Positions 5,591 to 5,734 of a DNA stretch of 5,734 nucleotides are shown here, piece after piece. The notes under the pieces were generated by a model. That model was given only the letters and a program-made list of their open reading frames with translations, was not told where the DNA came from and searched no databases. Source of the DNA: Pseudomonadota bacterium. GTDB taxonomy: Bacteria; Pseudomonadota; Alphaproteobacteria; Acetobacterales; Acetobacteraceae. The stretch is taken from the NCBI GenBank assembly GCA_021808205.1, contig JAKBCD010000153.1, forward strand, positions 1-5,734, given 5' to 3'. Numbering within the stretch: position 1 is the stretch's first letter; every line of letters starts with the position of its first letter. The translations under genes were made by a program, and so were the position numbers.

Positions 5591-5734
5591 CTTTGCACGG
5601 CGCGCTGCGGCAGGCTTATGCCGGCCTCGCGCAGCGCCTTTGCGGCCCCTGGGTGAAAGCTGATCCCGGCTTCGTAAATCGGCTGCACGGGTGGCGTCTG
5701 CGCCGCCGCCCGCACGGCTGCCCCTAGCAACTGC
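5587..5734 (-). CDS. 3' end of a probable TAXI-family TRAP solute-binding protein
   Basis: Reading the minus strand from the right edge gives an open frame of 48 codons ending in TAA (complement of 5587-5589); the 5' part lies beyond the window. The C-terminal peptide contains YEAGISFHPGAAKALREAG. A motif of this form, a Pro-rich lead followed by [hydrophobic]-HPGA and Ala/Arg-Glu-x-Gly near the end, is typical of the C-terminus of TAXI periplasmic receptors (related to TRAP-transporter solute-binding proteins, often for glutamate or dicarboxylates). The hydrophilic, Ala-rich composition and GC content match a real coding end. The gene runs convergently toward lolD and the stops share TTAA. 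With only 48 residues, family membership is tentative; ligand and partner permease are unknown. Confidence 0.6.
   Translation of the reverse strand, partial: QLLGAAVRAAAQTPPVQPIYEAGISFHPGAAKALREAGISLPQRAVQS
5602..5641 (+). terminator. Possible lolD terminator hairpin inside the convergent gene
   Basis: Twelve nt after the lolD stop, GCGCTGCG (5602-5609) pairs perfectly with CGCAGCGC (5630-5637). AGGC/GCCT (5612-5615/5624-5627) adds four pairs across a 2x2 internal loop. The hairpin is followed by CTTT (5638-5641), a poor U-tail, so it may act as a weak terminator, as a 3' stability hairpin, or may simply reflect GC-rich coding sequence of the minus-strand gene. Confidence 0.35.

Noticed and set aside
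1..5734. CRISPR arrays, insertion sequences, tRNA or rRNA genes, prophage or toxin-antitoxin modules
   Set aside because: No direct-repeat arrays, terminal inverted repeats, transposase motifs or tRNA-like folds were seen on either strand.

Overview
This window looks like chromosomal DNA from a GC-rich alphaproteobacterium, possibly of the Rhodospirillales/Acetobacteraceae type. Four things point there: a bacterial RNase J with an alphaproteobacterial C-terminal domain, a short type-2 prolyl-tRNA synthetase without a full editing insertion, a tight proS-lolC/E-lolD operon, and an intergenic small RNA that matches the suhB/alpha-r8 (MmgR) family. The assignment comes from family recognition by eye and was not tested by any search.

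Layout, left to right. Bases 1-908 are the 3' part of rnj (RNase J, + strand). Bases 909-1214 are the only real intergenic gap. It starts with an AT-rich stretch carrying A- and T-tracts spaced near the helical repeat. A likely sigma-70-type promoter follows, then a small RNA of about 95 nt (about 1046-1139). The small RNA has a 9-bp 5' hairpin, a single-stranded linker with the 10-mer TTTCCTCCCT, and a strong intrinsic terminator. A short leader then leads to an acyltransferase-3 family membrane protein (1215-2372). Only 8 nt later comes proS (2381-3673). It overlaps lolC/E by 1 nt (3673-4923), which overlaps lolD by 8 nt (4916-5590). The last 148 bases hold the 3' end of a minus-strand gene whose C-terminus resembles TAXI-type TRAP-transporter solute-binding proteins. 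Its stop codon overlaps the lolD stop codon inside one TTAA.

The acyltransferase, proS, lolC/E and lolD form one co-directional, almost gapless unit and are probably co-transcribed. ProS charges tRNA-Pro. LolC/E and LolD are the membrane and ATPase parts of the exporter that releases outer-membrane lipoproteins from the inner membrane. The acyltransferase probably modifies an envelope glycan or lipid, with unknown substrate. No clear promoter is visible between the small-RNA terminator and the acyltransferase start. Transcription of the operon may therefore partly depend on read-through of that terminator, or on a promoter not recognisable by eye.

Most of the window is ordinary housekeeping DNA. 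The non-routine part is the 909-1214 interval: a probable suhB/alpha-r8 small RNA whose C-rich core can pair with the G-run ribosome-binding site of the gene directly downstream. I see no mobile element, CRISPR array, tRNA or rRNA, and no evidence of a wholly new system.
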